A stretch of DNA of 59,113 nt from Chryseobacterium sp. MFBS3-17 (GTDB lineage Bacteria; Bacteroidota; Bacteroidia; Flavobacteriales; Weeksellaceae), in NCBI RefSeq assembly GCF_020687745.1, contig NZ_JAJEWK010000013.1, positions 1-59,113 on the forward strand, written 5' to 3'. Below the pieces are notes generated by a model, which worked only from the letters and a program-made list of their open reading frames with translations, ran no database searches and had not been told where the DNA came from. Position numbers and translations under genes: made by a program. Of the stretch, positions 26,220-35,350 are shown in pieces; within the stretch, counting starts at the first letter, position 1; each line of letters opens with the position of its first letter.

Positions 26220-27680
26220 TTAAAGCGAATAATTTGGTGCTTCCTGTGTAATAATTACGTCGTGCGGATGACTTTCTTTCAATCCGCTGCCGGTAATCAT
26301 GACCATTTTAGCATCGTTCTGCAGCGCTTCTATATCTTTGGTTCCACAGTAACCCATACCGGCACGGATGCCACCTGTGAGCTGAAAAACCACATCTTCC
26401 AGCTTTCCCTTATGCGGCACTCTGCCTTCTATGCCTTCCGGAACAAACTTTTTCGCTTCACTTTGGAAATATCTTTCTTTTCCGCCGCGTTTCATAGCAG
26501 AAAGAGATCCCATTCCCTGGTAGGATTTGAATTTACGTCCCTGAAAAATGATTTCCTCACCCGGCGCCTCATCGGTCCCGGCAAGCAGTGATCCCAGCAT
26601 TACGGCACTTGCCCCGGAGGCCAGAGCTTTTACAATATCGCCCGAAAGTTTGATGCCACCGTCTGCAATTACTGCTACATTCTTGGTTTTGGCATATTCA
26701 AAAACATTATAAATAGCCGAAAGCTGCGGCACACCCACGCCCGCTACGACTCTGGTCGTACAGATGGAACCCGGTCCCACACCAACTTTCAACACGTTGG
26801 CACCTGCTGCAATAAGATCCTTTGCGGCTTCAGCGGTTACAATATTTCCGCCTACAATATCCAGATCCGGGAAGTTTTTGCGGATTTCAGCAATTTTATC
26901 CAGAACACCTTTAGAGTGGCCATGTGCAGAATCTACGGCTATGATATCTACACCCGCTTTCACCAGTGCGGCAACCCGGTCCAGCGTGTCCTCGCCTACG
27001 CCCACGCCTGCGCCCACCATCAGTCTGCCATCTGCATCTTTATTGGCGTTGGGATATTCCATCTGATTGTCAATATCTTTAATGGTGATAAGTCCAACGA
27101 GTTTAAAATTTTTATCAACAATGGGCAGTTTTTCTATTCTGTTCTTCAGCAGAATTTCTTTTGCCTGCTCCAGATTGGTGTCCTTGTCAGAGGTAATCAG
27201 GTGGTCTTTGGTCATGAGTTCCTCTACTTTGGAATCCAGATTTTCCTGATATTTCACATCCCGGTTGGTAATGATTCCGATGAGGGTATTCTCCTGATCC
27301 ACCACGGGAAGTCCGCTGATTTTAAATCTGGTCATCAGATCTTTGGCTTCTGCAAGCGTATGGTCTTTGGAAAGGGTCACGGGATCAGAAATCATTCCGT
27401 TTTCAGATCTTTTCACGCGGAAAACCTGTGAAGCCTGCTCATCTATGGGCATGTTTTTGTGAATAAATCCCAGACCGCCAACTCTGGCCAGTGCAATAGC
27501 CATATCGGCTTCGGTCACCGTATCCATGGCAGCAGAAACAATAGGCGCGTTCAGTGTGATTTTGTCAGAAAGACGTGATTTCAGGGAAACCTGGTTGGGT
27601 AAAACTTCCGAATAGGAAGGTATCATTAAAACGTCATCGAAAGTGATGGCCGTTTCTGTAATTTTGTTGTGAATAGACAT
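26220..27680 (-). CDS. guaB: Inosine-5'-monophosphate dehydrogenase
   Basis: 486 residues, the bacterial standard. It oxidises IMP to XMP with NAD, the committed step of GTP synthesis. The TIM barrel is interrupted by a pair of CBS domains (about 95-210). The catalytic loop [18 protein letters not shown] is near residue 300 with the active-site cysteine, and the flap region has [20 protein letters not shown] promoter box TAATTTTG is at 27695-27702. It is a single-gene transcript. Confidence 0.97.
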   Translation of the reverse strand: MSIHNKITETAITFDDVLMIPSYSEVLPNQVSLKSRLSDKITLNAPIVSAAMDTVTEADMAIALARVGGLGFIHKNMPIDEQASQVFRVKRSENGMISDPVTLSKDHTLAEAKDLMTRFKISGLPVVDQENTLIGIITNRDVKYQENLDSKVEELMTKDHLITSDKDTNLEQAKEILLKNRIEKLPIVDKNFKLVGLITIKDIDNQMEYPNANKDADGRLMVGAGVGVGEDTLDRVAALVKAGVDIIAVDSAHGHSKGVLDKIAEIRKNFPDLDIVGGNIVTAEAAKDLIAAGANVLKVGVGPGSICTTRVVAGVGVPQLSAIYNVFEYAKTKNVAVIADGGIKLSGDIVKALASGASAVMLGSLLAGTDEAPGEEIIFQGRKFKSYQGMGSLSAMKRGGKERYFQSEAKKFVPEGIEGRVPHKGKLEDVVFQLTGGIRAGMGYCGTKDIEALQNDAKMVMITGSGLKESHPHDVIITQEAPNYSL

Positions 27681-27694
27681 CTTTACTTTCTTTG

Positions 27695-27702
27695 CAAAAT
27701 TA
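27695..27702 (-). promoter_or_regulatory. Promoter -7 box TAATTTTG of guaB
   Basis: Perfect TAnnTTTG match on the minus strand, 14 bases before the guaB ATG. Confidence 0.6.
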
Positions 27703-27750
27703 ATGTATTTTTATGAAAAATAAAAATCGGGGTGAATTATTGAGAATAAT

Positions 27751-28911
27751 TTAATATTCGCTAAAAATATAAGTCAGAATTGCGCGGTCATCTTCGGTAA
27801 ATTCAATTTTTCTCCTCGCCATTACCCGTTCTGCCACCTCGCAGGCTTTATTCAGGGCAAATCTTTCATCTCCTTCCATACCGCCCCAACTGAAATTCGG
27901 AATATAATTTGGCGGAAAACCGGATTTAAAAATATTACTGGCCACACCCACCACTGTACCGGTGTTAAACTGCGTATTGATGGCAGATTTTGAGTGATCT
28001 CCCATAATCAGACCGCAGAACTGCAAGCCGGTATCCTCAAACTGCTCATGTCTGTAGTTCCACAGTTTCACGGCGGAATAATTGTTTTTCAAATTAGACG
28101 AGTTGGTGTCTGCGCCCAGATTGCACCACTCACCGATGACCGAATTCCCGATGAATCCGTCATGGCCTTTGTTGGAATATCCGAAGATCACCACATTATT
28201 TACTTCGCCGCCAACTTTGGAATAAGGCCCCACGGTAGTTTCGCCATAAATTTTACTTCCCAGATTAAATTTTGAGTTTTCACAGAGGGCAATGGGTCCC
28301 CGCAGGTGGCAACCCTCCATTACCTCCGCATCTCTACCGATATAAATTTTTCCGGTTTTACAGTTGAGCGTAGAAAATTCTACCACCGCACCCTCTTCTA
28401 TGAACAAATCCTTTTTATCTCCCAAAAATCCGTTGGTTTCAGAAAGCTCCTGCGACACCCTGCCACGGGTGAGGAGTTCAAAATCAAAGTCAATGGCTTT
28501 CGCATTGTGCGTAAAGAGGTCCGATGGTTTTTTAAAGAATACGAGCTCTTCTGTAATGTCGGTCATTTTTTCAATCTGATTCAGCGAAAAATCTTTCATC
28601 TGGATATTGGCTGCCAGTAATTCATTTTCATACACCAGCGCTTCGCCGGGCTTCAGTTTCCGAATCAGGCTCAGCACCTGATCTGTGGGCAAAAAATTGG
28701 GCACCAGAAAAAGGCTTTGCACCTGCTCCGGACTCCGGAATTTTGCCTGAAGATAATCCTCGGTAATATAAGCCGTCTCTGTAATTTCCAGAAGTTTCTG
28801 CCATCTTTCGGCAAAGGTGAGCACTCCGCAGCGCATTTCTGCCGTAGGCCTGGTAAAAGTGAGCGGGAGAAAATCTTCATGAAACTGAGCATCAGAAAAA
28901 ACGAGTTGCAT
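27751..28911 (-). CDS. GlmU-like sugar nucleotidyltransferase/acetyltransferase family protein
   Basis: 386 residues from ATG 28911 (MQLVFSDAQFHEDFLPLTFTR); the frame extends to 28983 but the family begins here. The N-terminal half is a divergent nucleotidyltransferase-like domain (RPTAEMRCGVLTFAERW). The C-terminal half is a left-handed beta-helix of hexapeptide repeats (IYIGRDAEVMEGCHLRGPIALCENSKFNLGSKIYGETTVGP), then YIPNFSWGGM. Bacteroidota carry this protein in place of or beside classical GlmU; substrate is probably a sugar phosphate, which is inferred from the fold. It lies behind rpmE2 on the same strand, separated by a terminator. Confidence 0.85.
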   Translation of the reverse strand: MQLVFSDAQFHEDFLPLTFTRPTAEMRCGVLTFAERWQKLLEITETAYITEDYLQAKFRSPEQVQSLFLVPNFLPTDQVLSLIRKLKPGEALVYENELLAANIQMKDFSLNQIEKMTDITEELVFFKKPSDLFTHNAKAIDFDFELLTRGRVSQELSETNGFLGDKKDLFIEEGAVVEFSTLNCKTGKIYIGRDAEVMEGCHLRGPIALCENSKFNLGSKIYGETTVGPYSKVGGEVNNVVIFGYSNKGHDGFIGNSVIGEWCNLGADTNSSNLKNNYSAVKLWNYRHEQFEDTGLQFCGLIMGDHSKSAINTQFNTGTVVGVASNIFKSGFPPNYIPNFSWGGMEGDERFALNKACEVAERVMARRKIEFTEDDRAILTYIFSEY

Positions 28912-28996
28912 ACGGTATACTTTAATAATTAGAGCGGAAAATATCAATGCAGCTTTACATAGCTGTAGAGCGTAGCTGCGCACACAAAATTACAAT

Positions 28997-29027
28997 AAAA
29001 AAAGTCTCTCAGAAACTGAAAGACTTT
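28997..29027 (-). terminator. Intrinsic terminator of rpmE2
   Basis: On the minus strand AAAGTCT-TCAG, TTT loop, CTGA-AGACTTT followed by T-run. It separates rpmE2 from the GlmU-like gene. Confidence 0.85.
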
Positions 29028-29048
29028 AATATCATTTAAATCCGGCAA

Positions 29049-29300
29049 TTATTTTGCGAATTTCTTGTACTTGTTCATGAACTTATCTACACGTCCTGCT
29101 GTATCTACCAGTTTCGTTTTACCGGTATAGAACGGGTGAGAAGTTGAAGAGATTTCCATTTTGATTAACGGATATGTTTCTCCTTCATACTCTATAACGT
29201 CTTTGGTCTCTGCAGTAGATTTGCCTAGAAACATCTCGTCGTTACTCATATCTTTGAAAACAACAAGTCTATAATTTTCAGGGTGAATACCTTTTTTCAT
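29049..29300 (-). CDS. rpmE2: 50S ribosomal protein L31, type B
   Basis: 83 residues, type B: it starts [19 protein letters not shown] and lacks the CxxC zinc pairs of type A. It ends with [15 protein letters not shown]. The zinc-free form is usual in Bacteroidota. A perfect consensus promoter and its own terminator bracket the gene. Confidence 0.97.
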   Translation of the reverse strand: MKKGIHPENYRLVVFKDMSNDEMFLGKSTAETKDVIEYEGETYPLIKMEISSTSHPFYTGKTKLVDTAGRVDKFMNKYKKFAK

Positions 29301-29379
29301 AACTTATTAAATTTTAATTGATTATACAAAACCCGCTTCGAAATAAGTAATGGATCTTTCTCTGCTGAATTTTAGGTTG

Positions 29380-29409
29380 CAAAAATACTAAATATATTTA
29401 ATCCTGCAA
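29380..29409 (-). promoter_or_regulatory. Consensus promoter of rpmE2
   Basis: On the minus strand TTG (29409-29407), 19 bases, TATTTTTG (29387-29380). The leader to the ATG at 29300 is about 75 bases, long for this genome. Confidence 0.85.
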
Positions 29410-29458
29410 ACTCATGATTGAAAATATTGACAAATATCAATTTCTTGGTTTTTTTCGT

Positions 29459-29466
29459 TACATTTG
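29459..29466 (+). promoter_or_regulatory. Promoter -7 box TACATTTG of the beta-helix/aroA gene run
   Basis: Perfect TAnnTTTG match 21 bases before ATG 29488. No TTG at the exact -33 distance. Confidence 0.6.
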
Positions 29467-29487
29467 AATCCTGTTTAATATCGTTTT

Positions 29488-30891
29488 ATGAAGATCAGAC
29501 ATTTATTCGCCGCCCTGTTCTGGCTGGGAATCCTGGCCATTTCCTGCAACCAGGATGATATAGCTTTTGATGCGCCTTCGCAGGAACTTCGCTTCTCTCA
29601 GGACACTGTATTTTGTGATACCGTGTACCACCAGGTGCGTTCCGAATCTTACGCCGTAAAGGTATATAACGATGAAGACCGGGATATTATGATTCCGCAC
29701 ATCAATCTGGGCCGCGGCGCAGCCTCTCTGTACCGCATTAATGTAGATGGCCAGTCCGGACACAGTTTCGCCAATGTGCCGGTGCGGAAAAAAGACAGCC
29801 TCTATATCTTTGTGGAAATTGCGCCTACTGCTTCCGGACCGGAAGCCATTGCAGAAGATTATATCAACTTTACCACACCTGTTTCCCAGCAGCAGGTCAC
29901 GCTTTTCTCTGTAGTACAGGATGCAGAATTTTTTGTTCAAACCCCGGGAAACCCCAATACACTCACTGGAAATGTGACCTGGAACCCGGACAAAGCCAAA
30001 ATCATTTACGGAGACCTGACCCTTGAAACTGGCGCCGAACTGAATATAGAACAGGGAACCCGGGTTTACTTTTTTAAAAACAGCGGTATGAAGGTGGAAG
30101 GCGGTGCTACGCTGAATGTAAACGGCGACCTGGGCCAGGAAGTGACCATCCGCGGACACAGAAATGACCCGAAATACGACACCATTCCGAAAAACTGGAA
30201 CTCCATCTATTTCGAACCGGGTGCTGCGTTGAATATGAACTACGGAAAAGTTTTCGGAGGAATCCGGGGGCTGGACCTCAGAGAAGCAACTGCAAATATC
30301 AAGAACTCCATCATCCACACCTTTGATGAATACGGAATCCATGCGGTAAATTCAACCATCAACGCCGAAAATCTGGTGATGAATAACTGCCTGAATTCAT
30401 CAATTGGAATCTACAAAGGCGGAAACTATAATTTCGTCCACTCCACGATCGCAAATTACTGGCAGCTTACAGGAACCGGCGACGCTCTCTCCCTTTACGC
30501 ATCAAACGAATGGGTGACGGCAAACGGGCAAATAGAATCTGCGCCCATGAACCTCAACATCCGAAATTCCATACTCTATACCAGAGGAAGCAATGCCATT
30601 ATGCTGAACATTGCTCCTGCGCAAACGTTTACCTATCTGATTCAGAATTCATTATTTAAGCATGACAGCAATGTGGCCGGGTTTGGTTTTACCGGAAATC
30701 CCTCCATCGTTAATTCCATCATTAATCAGGATCCAAAATTCATGAATTACTACACCGCACAGATGAATATGCGCGTGGCCAGCGATTCTGAAGCCAAAGG
30801 AAAAGGCGATCCATCTGTTGCAGCCGGAGTTCCGCTGGATCTGGTTAAAGTATCCAGAACGTCTAATCCTACGCTGGGTGCGTATCAATAA
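29488..30891 (+). CDS. Lipoprotein with right-handed beta-helix
   Basis: 467 residues. Signal peptide with LAISC lipobox (cysteine 20). Residues 35-160 look like an Ig-like or beta-sandwich domain (HINLGRGAASLYRINVDG, IFVEIAPTASGPEAIAEDYINF); residues 165-440 are a right-handed parallel beta-helix with repeated short strands (TLETGAELNIEQGTRVYFF, ATANIKNSIIHTFDEYGI). This is a conserved Bacteroidota lipoprotein without a named function; polysaccharide binding or cleavage is possible but no catalytic site can be assigned. First of five genes transcribed in the same direction with tiny gaps. Confidence 0.82.
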   Translation: MKIRHLFAALFWLGILAISCNQDDIAFDAPSQELRFSQDTVFCDTVYHQVRSESYAVKVYNDEDRDIMIPHINLGRGAASLYRINVDGQSGHSFANVPVRKKDSLYIFVEIAPTASGPEAIAEDYINFTTPVSQQQVTLFSVVQDAEFFVQTPGNPNTLTGNVTWNPDKAKIIYGDLTLETGAELNIEQGTRVYFFKNSGMKVEGGATLNVNGDLGQEVTIRGHRNDPKYDTIPKNWNSIYFEPGAALNMNYGKVFGGIRGLDLREATANIKNSIIHTFDEYGIHAVNSTINAENLVMNNCLNSSIGIYKGGNYNFVHSTIANYWQLTGTGDALSLYASNEWVTANGQIESAPMNLNIRNSILYTRGSNAIMLNIAPAQTFTYLIQNSLFKHDSNVAGFGFTGNPSIVNSIINQDPKFMNYYTAQMNMRVASDSEAKGKGDPSVAAGVPLDLVKVSRTSNPTLGAYQ

Positions 30892-30894
30892 ATA

Positions 30895-31224
30895 ATGATG
30901 GAAATTACCGCGCTTCAAAATCAGGTAGATGAATGGATCCAAATGGTAGGCGTCCGTTATTTCAATGAACTGACCAATATGGCGATGCTGACCGAGGAAG
31001 TAGGCGAAGTAGCCCGCATCATTGCGCGCCGATATGGTGAACAAAGCGAAAAAGAGCGTGACAAAACAAAAGAACTGGGCGAAGAACTGGCAGATGTCCT
31101 CTTTGTCACACTTTGCCTGGCCAATCAGACCGGGACAGACCTGCAGGCCGCTTTTGACAGAAAAATGCAGGCAAAAACGCTGCGGGACAAAGAACGCCAT
31201 CAGAACAACCCCAAACTCAAATAA
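30895..31224 (+). CDS. MazG-like nucleotide pyrophosphohydrolase
   Basis: 109 residues. The all-alpha NTP pyrophosphohydrolase metal motif is present: MLTEEVGEVARIIARRYGE near 31-49 and LGEELADVLFVTLCLANQTG near 61-80 (EExxE...ExxD). Such enzymes hydrolyse non-canonical nucleoside triphosphates to monophosphates. Two adjacent ATG codons (30895, 30898) are possible starts. Three bases behind the beta-helix gene and 21 before aroA. Confidence 0.9.
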   Translation: MMEITALQNQVDEWIQMVGVRYFNELTNMAMLTEEVGEVARIIARRYGEQSEKERDKTKELGEELADVLFVTLCLANQTGTDLQAAFDRKMQAKTLRDKERHQNNPKLK

Positions 31225-31245
31225 AAGGCCGGCACGCTGCGGATC

Positions 31246-32466
31246 ATGATGTTGCTCAGAAAATCAAAATTAAAAGAAAATCAAACCATCGCCATTGGCG
31301 GTTCGAAGAGCATTTCGAACCGGTTGCTGATTCTGGAAAAACTTTTTGGCAACATCAGCATCCATAATCTTTCTGACTCCAAAGACTCCCTGATTCTGGA
31401 GCAGGCACTGTCTTCTGCCGCTGACACCATAGACATCGGTCATGCGGGAACAGCCATGCGTTTCCTTACTGCGTTTTTTGCGGTTCAGGAAGGCAGAACC
31501 GTACTTCTGACCGGCTCCGGACGGATGAAACAACGGCCCGTAGGATTTCTGGTAAATGCATTGCGTGAGCTGGGAGCGCAAATTGAATATACCGAAAAGG
31601 AAGGCTTTCCTCCCCTGCAAATTACCGGCACACGTTTAACCCGAAACCAAGTTACCATTCCCGCCCACATCTCCAGCCAGTTCATTTCGGCTTTGCTGCT
31701 GATTGGTGCAAAACTGCCAAACGGACTACACGTGAAGCTGGAAGGCGAAGTAACCTCCAAGCCGTATATAGAACTGACATTAAGCATCTTAACCCAATTG
31801 GGCATCAGCAATCGTTTTGAAAAAAACCGGATTACTGTACAGTCACTTACCGGCTTACCAATGCCAAAAGCCTTCCGGGTGGAAAGTGACTGGAGTTCTG
31901 CCTCATACTTCTACGCACTGGCAGCCCTCGGCAGGAAGACCATTCAGCTGAAAAGTTTTTTTGACAGTTCAAAACAAGGCGATGCCCGCATTGCAGAAAT
32001 ATTTGAACAAAATTTCAGAATTCACACCTGTTTTACTGCAGATCTTATCACCCTGAATCCTGTGTCGGATTTTCAAAATCCTGCCCGCATTACGCTCAAT
32101 ATGAATGATTGCCCGGATCTGGCACAAACCGTTTGCGTGGTTGCAGCAGCACTGCGGATTCCTTTTAAAATTTCCGGACTGGCTACATTAAAAATAAAAG
32201 AAACCGACCGCCTGCTTGCCCTCCAGAACGAACTGCGCAAAACAGGAGCCTGTGCAGACATTACAGATGCGACCATTCAATGTGATACATTTGAAGCCCC
32301 GGATTCTGAAATCATTATTAAAACGTATGACGACCACAGAATGGCCATGAGTTTTGCGCCGCTTTGTCTGCTGTACAACGTGCGAATAGAAAATCCAGCA
32401 GTGGTAGAAAAATCTTATCCCGCATTCTGGCAGGATCTGAATTCTTTAACAATCATTGACCCATGA
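31246..32466 (+). CDS. aroA: 3-phosphoshikimate 1-carboxyvinyltransferase (EPSP synthase)
   Basis: 406 residues, typical of the shorter Bacteroidota AroA. It joins shikimate 3-phosphate and phosphoenolpyruvate, the sixth step of chorismate synthesis. Seen: GGSKSISNRLLILE (shikimate-phosphate binding), HAGTAMRFLTAFFAV, GSGRMKQRPVGFLVNALRELG, SSQFISALLL, and near the end KETDRLLALQNELRKTG and YDDHRMAMSFA. It overlaps the SDR gene by four bases. Confidence 0.95.
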   Translation: MMLLRKSKLKENQTIAIGGSKSISNRLLILEKLFGNISIHNLSDSKDSLILEQALSSAADTIDIGHAGTAMRFLTAFFAVQEGRTVLLTGSGRMKQRPVGFLVNALRELGAQIEYTEKEGFPPLQITGTRLTRNQVTIPAHISSQFISALLLIGAKLPNGLHVKLEGEVTSKPYIELTLSILTQLGISNRFEKNRITVQSLTGLPMPKAFRVESDWSSASYFYALAALGRKTIQLKSFFDSSKQGDARIAEIFEQNFRIHTCFTADLITLNPVSDFQNPARITLNMNDCPDLAQTVCVVAAALRIPFKISGLATLKIKETDRLLALQNELRKTGACADITDATIQCDTFEAPDSEIIIKTYDDHRMAMSFAPLCLLYNVRIENPAVVEKSYPAFWQDLNSLTIIDP

Positions 32467-33260
32467 AATCCAAAATAATCCTCATCACCGGAACCTCATC
32501 CGGAATCGGATATGTGCTTGCAGAATATTTAGGCAAGAACGGTCATCAGGTGTATGGCCTGAGCCGTAAAACGGTGGAAAACCCGTATTTCACCAGTATA
32601 TCTGCAGACATTACAGACAACGATGCCGTACAAAATGCCGTTGCACAAATTCTGAAACAGGAGACCTGCATCGATGTCCTGATTAATAATGCCGGAATGG
32701 GAATGGTAGGAGCCGTGGAAGACTCTGCAAAAGAGGATATCCTGAAGCTCTTTAACCTGAATCTGGTGGGAGCGGTCCAGATGATGAGTGCCGTGATGCC
32801 AGTCATGAGGCAAAACAGATATGGAAGAATCATCAATGTTTCCAGCATCGGCAGTGAAATGGGACTGCCGTTCCGCGGATTCTATTCTGCTTCAAAATCT
32901 GCGCTGGACAAAGTCACCGAAGCCATGCGTTACGAAGTAGATGCCTGGAATGTGCAGGTATGCTCCCTGCATCTGGGCGACATCAAAACCAATATTGCCG
33001 AAAACAGAGTAAAAACAAAGGTTTCTGAACCCTACCAGAATACCTTCGCCAAAGTTCATGCGCTGATGAATGCCCATGTGGGCGAAGGCACCGAACCCTT
33101 GGAAGTGGCAGCGTACATGGACCAACTGCTGCAAAAAAAACAGTGGAAAGCCCATTACTACTTCGGGAAATTCGGTCAGAAAATCGGCGTTCCTCTGAAA
33201 TGGCTACTGCCTCAGAATTTTTATGAAAAACTGATGAAAAAATACAATCAGCTGGATTAG
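32463..33260 (+). CDS. Short-chain dehydrogenase/reductase
   Basis: 265 residues, classical SDR. Cofactor motif TGTSSGIG at 9-16, NNAG near 75-78, catalytic Ser in NVSSIGS, and YSASK (Tyr, Lys) near 141-145. The basic residue pattern after the second strand (GLSRKT) hints at NADP. The C terminus extends past the core fold with a basic hydrophobic tail (VPLKWLLPQNFYEKLMKKY), suggesting membrane association. Substrate unknown. Translationally coupled to aroA through an ATGA overlap. Confidence 0.88.
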   Translation: MKSKIILITGTSSGIGYVLAEYLGKNGHQVYGLSRKTVENPYFTSISADITDNDAVQNAVAQILKQETCIDVLINNAGMGMVGAVEDSAKEDILKLFNLNLVGAVQMMSAVMPVMRQNRYGRIINVSSIGSEMGLPFRGFYSASKSALDKVTEAMRYEVDAWNVQVCSLHLGDIKTNIAENRVKTKVSEPYQNTFAKVHALMNAHVGEGTEPLEVAAYMDQLLQKKQWKAHYYFGKFGQKIGVPLKWLLPQNFYEKLMKKYNQLD

Positions 33261-33329
33261 TTTTCCGATTTTTACCAAAAATAACGGGTGCTCCAAAATG
33301 AACGGGCTGTATTTCCGTTATTATTTGCT

Positions 33330-34934
33330 ATGCGATTATTGTTTGCCATTATATTTTTAAGTTTCTTCGCCCTCATTCCGGCGCAGCAACGGGAATACTG
33401 GCTTACAGACGTGGCCGGAGGTCAGAAAACCCGTGTGAAAGATTCACTGGCCGCTGTAAAATTCCTGGATTCACTCGCTCAAAACCATTATTTCTTTACC
33501 GAACTGAAAGCCGTAAAAGAAGACAGCCTGCGTACCGAAATCTTCTATGACAAAGGAGAAGCCTTCAACAAAGGATTTGTGCAACTGGCAGATTCGGTGG
33601 TGCAGGAACTGAAAACCGAGAAAGAATTTTTTACCAAAAATCTGGATTCCACCAAGAAAGACCTCAACCAAAAATACATAGACCGCGGCTATTCCTTCAG
33701 CAGGGTAAAAACCCGGTACACCGGAATGAAGGAAGGATTGCCAAAAGTAGAACTTTCCGTCCATAAAAACCGGCGACGAACCATAGACGGATTTGTGGTA
33801 AAAGGCTACGAAAAAGTACCCCGCAGATTTACCAGGAACCTGGAAAAAGAATTTAAAAACCGTCAGTACGATGATAAAAACCTCATCGCCATCAATCAGA
33901 GTCTTCAGAATCATCCGTTTGTAACGCTGGAACGACCGCCGCAAACGCTTTTTACCAGAGACTCTACCCAGGTATTTCTCTTTCTGCAAAAAAGAAAAGT
34001 GAATTCCTTCGATGGGATGGTGGGTTTCGGCAATGATAAAACCGATAAATTCACCTTCAACGGAACCCTGAACCTGCAATTCCGGAATATTTTTAACAAT
34101 TTTGAAAACGTTTCCCTGTACTGGCAGCGGAATCCCGACAAAGGCCAGACCTTTGACCTGAAAGCGGATATCCCCTACCTTTTTCAGTCGAATGTGGGCA
34201 CCAGTGTTAATATGAATATCTTCCGCCAGGATTCTACTTTTGCCAATGTAAAAATGATTCCCGCCCTCTATTACAACGTTTCTACCCGCCAGAAAATCGG
34301 ACTCCGCGGCACCTTTGAAACTTCCAGCGTACTGGATTCACTTTACACCCAGGGGGTGGACTACAGCCGCAAAGGAGCCGGTCTCTGGTATCATTATACC
34401 GCACCCACAGATGTAGAACTGTTCCTGCATCGCACACACATCCGGGCAGAAGCAGATTTGCTTTCTACAGACTATACCGCCACGAAAATCCGAGCCCGGC
34501 AGACCCGGTTCTTTATTTTTGGCGAGCACAATCTGAACCTGCGGGGCAATCATTACCTGAATCTGAAGGGTGAAACCGCACTCCTGAACTCAGAAAATGA
34601 ACTCACCACCAATGAACTGTTGCGCTTTGGGGGCTGGAATTCCATGCGGGGCTTTAACGAAGAATCGCTATACGCAGATTTCTACTTTTATGGCAATGCA
34701 GAATACCGCTATCTGGTTAATGAACAGGCGTTTTTCGATTTGTTTCTGCAATACGGACAACTCAACAATAAAACGGCTCAGCTGAAACCACAATTGTTCA
34801 GTTTCGGAATAGGCTTCAATTTTTTCCTGCCCATCGGACTCATGAGTTTTCAGATATCAAACGGGAATCAGTTTGGCAATGAGATTCGCTTCGGAGACAC
34901 CAAAATCCACTGGGGAATTCTCACCCGGTTCTGA
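33330..34934 (+). CDS. Omp85/BamA-like outer-membrane protein with POTRA-type N terminus
   Basis: 534 residues from ATG 33330 (MRLLFAIIFLSFFALIPAQQ, a good signal peptide); the frame is open back to 33288. Residues 20-215 form an N-terminal soluble part with coiled-coil and one or two POTRA-like folds (RRTIDGFVVKGYEKVPRRFTRNLEKEFKNRQYDDKNLI). Residues 230-534 are a 16-strand-like barrel with LRFGGWNSMRGFNEESLYADFYFYGNAEYR, resembling the conserved RGF/(V/I)RGY loop of Omp85 proteins, and a terminal Phe. It may insert or secrete other proteins; its client is unknown. Last gene of the run starting at 29488. Confidence 0.85.
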   Translation: MRLLFAIIFLSFFALIPAQQREYWLTDVAGGQKTRVKDSLAAVKFLDSLAQNHYFFTELKAVKEDSLRTEIFYDKGEAFNKGFVQLADSVVQELKTEKEFFTKNLDSTKKDLNQKYIDRGYSFSRVKTRYTGMKEGLPKVELSVHKNRRRTIDGFVVKGYEKVPRRFTRNLEKEFKNRQYDDKNLIAINQSLQNHPFVTLERPPQTLFTRDSTQVFLFLQKRKVNSFDGMVGFGNDKTDKFTFNGTLNLQFRNIFNNFENVSLYWQRNPDKGQTFDLKADIPYLFQSNVGTSVNMNIFRQDSTFANVKMIPALYYNVSTRQKIGLRGTFETSSVLDSLYTQGVDYSRKGAGLWYHYTAPTDVELFLHRTHIRAEADLLSTDYTATKIRARQTRFFIFGEHNLNLRGNHYLNLKGETALLNSENELTTNELLRFGGWNSMRGFNEESLYADFYFYGNAEYRYLVNEQAFFDLFLQYGQLNNKTAQLKPQLFSFGIGFNFFLPIGLMSFQISNGNQFGNEIRFGDTKIHWGILTRF

Positions 34935-35032
34935 TTTTACAACATATGACAGGACTTTAGCTTTCCTCTGTCTGGGCGCCTCCCGTTGCGATTCCATATC
35001 TGTAATTCTATTCAAAATTTCACCGCACCGGG

Positions 35033-35134
35033 ACCGTGCTATCCGCTGTATCTTTTTTAGATGGCAAAAATTATTGTTTTGATAACTGAGATTTTCCAAG
35101 CCATCCAAAAAAGGATGCCGCTCCTATCACTGGC
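35033..35134 (+). repeat. Dispersed palindromic repeat, copy C
   Basis: Has GCTATCCGCTGTATCTTTTTT, then GATGGC...GCCATC as the pairing stem, then AAAAAAGGATGCCGCT. Outer blocks match copies A and B, while the stem is unrelated in sequence and the loop longer (about 40 bases, with TTTTGATAACTGAGATTTTCC). Confidence 0.75.
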
Positions 35135-35184
35135 GCAAAACGCCACAACAAAAATCCAACCGTATTCAAACATTTATTTTGATA

Positions 35185-35322
35185 ATGGTCTTCATTTATT
35201 CCCCGGCCGGGTTCGAAGGTTATTTCCGGGAACTGGGATCGCCCGCCGGAACTCCCTGGCAACCCAAAACTCCAGAAGAATTTGTCGCCCTCGACAAAAA
35301 ATGGGGCATTGTTTATAAATAA
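35185..35322 (+). pseudogene. C-terminal remnant of a cupin-type protein
   Basis: Reads MVFIYSPAGFEGYFRELGSP, then AGTPWQPKTPEEFVALDKKW and GIVYK, followed by TAA. The FEGYFRELG and PEEFVAL...KWGI pattern is that of the tail of small cupin-domain proteins in Bacteroidota. About 45 residues remain of a protein normally three to four times longer; the upstream part is missing and replaced by the repeat. A new short gene is possible but less likely. Confidence 0.6.
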
Positions 35323-35350
35323 AAAACTGAATGAATGCTGATGCTACCCC

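Larger units (their letters stand above)
34935..35350. other. Interval with repeat copy C and a cupin gene remnant
   Basis: About 415 bases with no intact gene. No clear terminator for the Omp85-like gene is seen. Repeat copy C is at 35033-35134 and a short cupin-type gene end at 35185-35322. The open frames on both strands across the repeat are not coding. Confidence 0.65.

Noticed and set aside
35200-35215. GGTTCGAA-like tRNA T-loop motif
   Set aside because: GGGTTCGAAGG belongs to the cupin remnant; no acceptor or anticodon stem could be formed around it.
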